Below, piece after piece: positions 63,850-64,000 of a DNA stretch of 64,000 nt. The DNA comes from CAZKAP01 sp964552195. GTDB lineage: Bacteria > Bacteroidota > Bacteroidia > Flavobacteriales > Flavobacteriaceae. Under the pieces are notes generated by a model. It saw nothing but the letters and a program-made list of their open reading frames with translations. It was not told the DNA's origin and ran no database searches. Position 1 is the first letter of the stretch. Each line of letters starts with the position of its first letter. Where the stretch lies: NCBI GenBank assembly GCA_964552195.1, contig CAZKFM010000008.1:1-64000 (forward strand). Reading direction: 5' to 3'. The position numbers and the translations under genes were made by a program.

Positions 63850-64000
63850 ATGGACGCGATCAGTCGATTTAAAGGAGGTATTAAGGATTTGATCAAGCAC
63901 AACCTCTACTACGAGGTAGGGGAGGTGCTGGACAAGGACCTCTCTAAGCACGAAAAGCACAACGCTGCGTTGCTTTTTGTGAGTCAGATCAATGAGCTGA
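63850..64000 (+). CDS. Unidentified protein, N-terminal part (runs off the window)
   Basis: The frame starts at ATG 63850 and is open to the end. It encodes MDAISRFKGGIKDLIKHNLY and then YEVGEVLDKDLSKHEKHNAALLFVSQINEL, an amphipathic helical start. It is too short to assign to a family. Confidence 0.5.
   Translation, partial: MDAISRFKGGIKDLIKHNLYYEVGEVLDKDLSKHEKHNAALLFVSQINEL

Noticed and set aside
1..64000. CRISPR arrays, rRNA genes, insertion sequences
   Set aside because: No regularly spaced repeats, rRNA signatures or transposase genes with terminal repeats were seen by eye. A repeat finder could still detect short or diverged ones.

Overview
The window looks like the chromosome of a marine-type member of the Bacteroidota, most likely family Flavobacteriaceae, with moderately high GC for that group. 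The evidence is the protein families (DUF6090, DUF2911, DUF4174 and DUF6503 proteins, an ABC permease/M1 peptidase fusion, a TauE/SafE exporter of the flavobacterial type), weak ribosome binding sites, and -7 promoter boxes of the Bacteroidota form TAnnTTTG. I cannot name the genus.

Layout. 1-4.3 kb: end of a DJ-1/PfpI protein, a lone phage-type YopX gene, a vanadium haloperoxidase/PAP2-like secreted enzyme and a secreted metallophosphoesterase. 4.5-10.2 kb: operon for a soluble NAD-linked [NiFe]-hydrogenase (HoxF, a HoxU-HoxY fusion, HoxH, the maturation protease HoxW) plus a nickel permease. 10.2-16.2 kb: all six hyp maturation genes as two divergent operons, hypFDE and hypABC. 16.3-18.3 kb: a small membrane protein and a lipoprotein esterase. 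18.6-30.2 kb: a HEPN-like gene, a very long pyruvate:ferredoxin oxidoreductase, rnfCDGEA, a small Cys-rich membrane protein, a ferredoxin-NAD(P) reductase and rnfB. 30.3-40.6 kb: mixed housekeeping and carbohydrate genes (S9 peptidase, sugar porter, old yellow enzyme, GH3 beta-glucosidase). 40.8-43.0 kb: a bS21 paralogue with a long leader and a decayed stretch ending in a transglutaminase-like pseudogene. 43.1-45.3 kb: galK-galT. 45.3-50.5 kb: racemase, then the pflB-pflA-MFS operon. 50.8-64 kb: paired lipoproteins, the ABC/M1 system, rpiA, a three-gene cassette of unknown function, an exporter and a truncated gene.

How it fits together. Within 46 kb the window holds a nearly complete set for fermentative redox balance: pyruvate cleavage by PFOR or PFL, oxidation of reduced ferredoxin by Rnf with ion pumping, transfer to NAD(P) by a flavoprotein, and disposal of NADH electrons as H2 by the Hox enzyme. 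The most striking non-coding signal is a shared 12-bp CRP/FNR-type palindrome (TGAT-N4-ATCA, or TGAC-N4-GTCA at pfl) upstream of hox, hyp, the PFOR-Rnf operon and pfl. In four of the five directions a near-consensus -7 box lies with its centre exactly 33 bp from the centre of the palindrome, including both sides of the single box between hypF and hypA. This argues for one oxygen-responsive regulon turning on the whole module.
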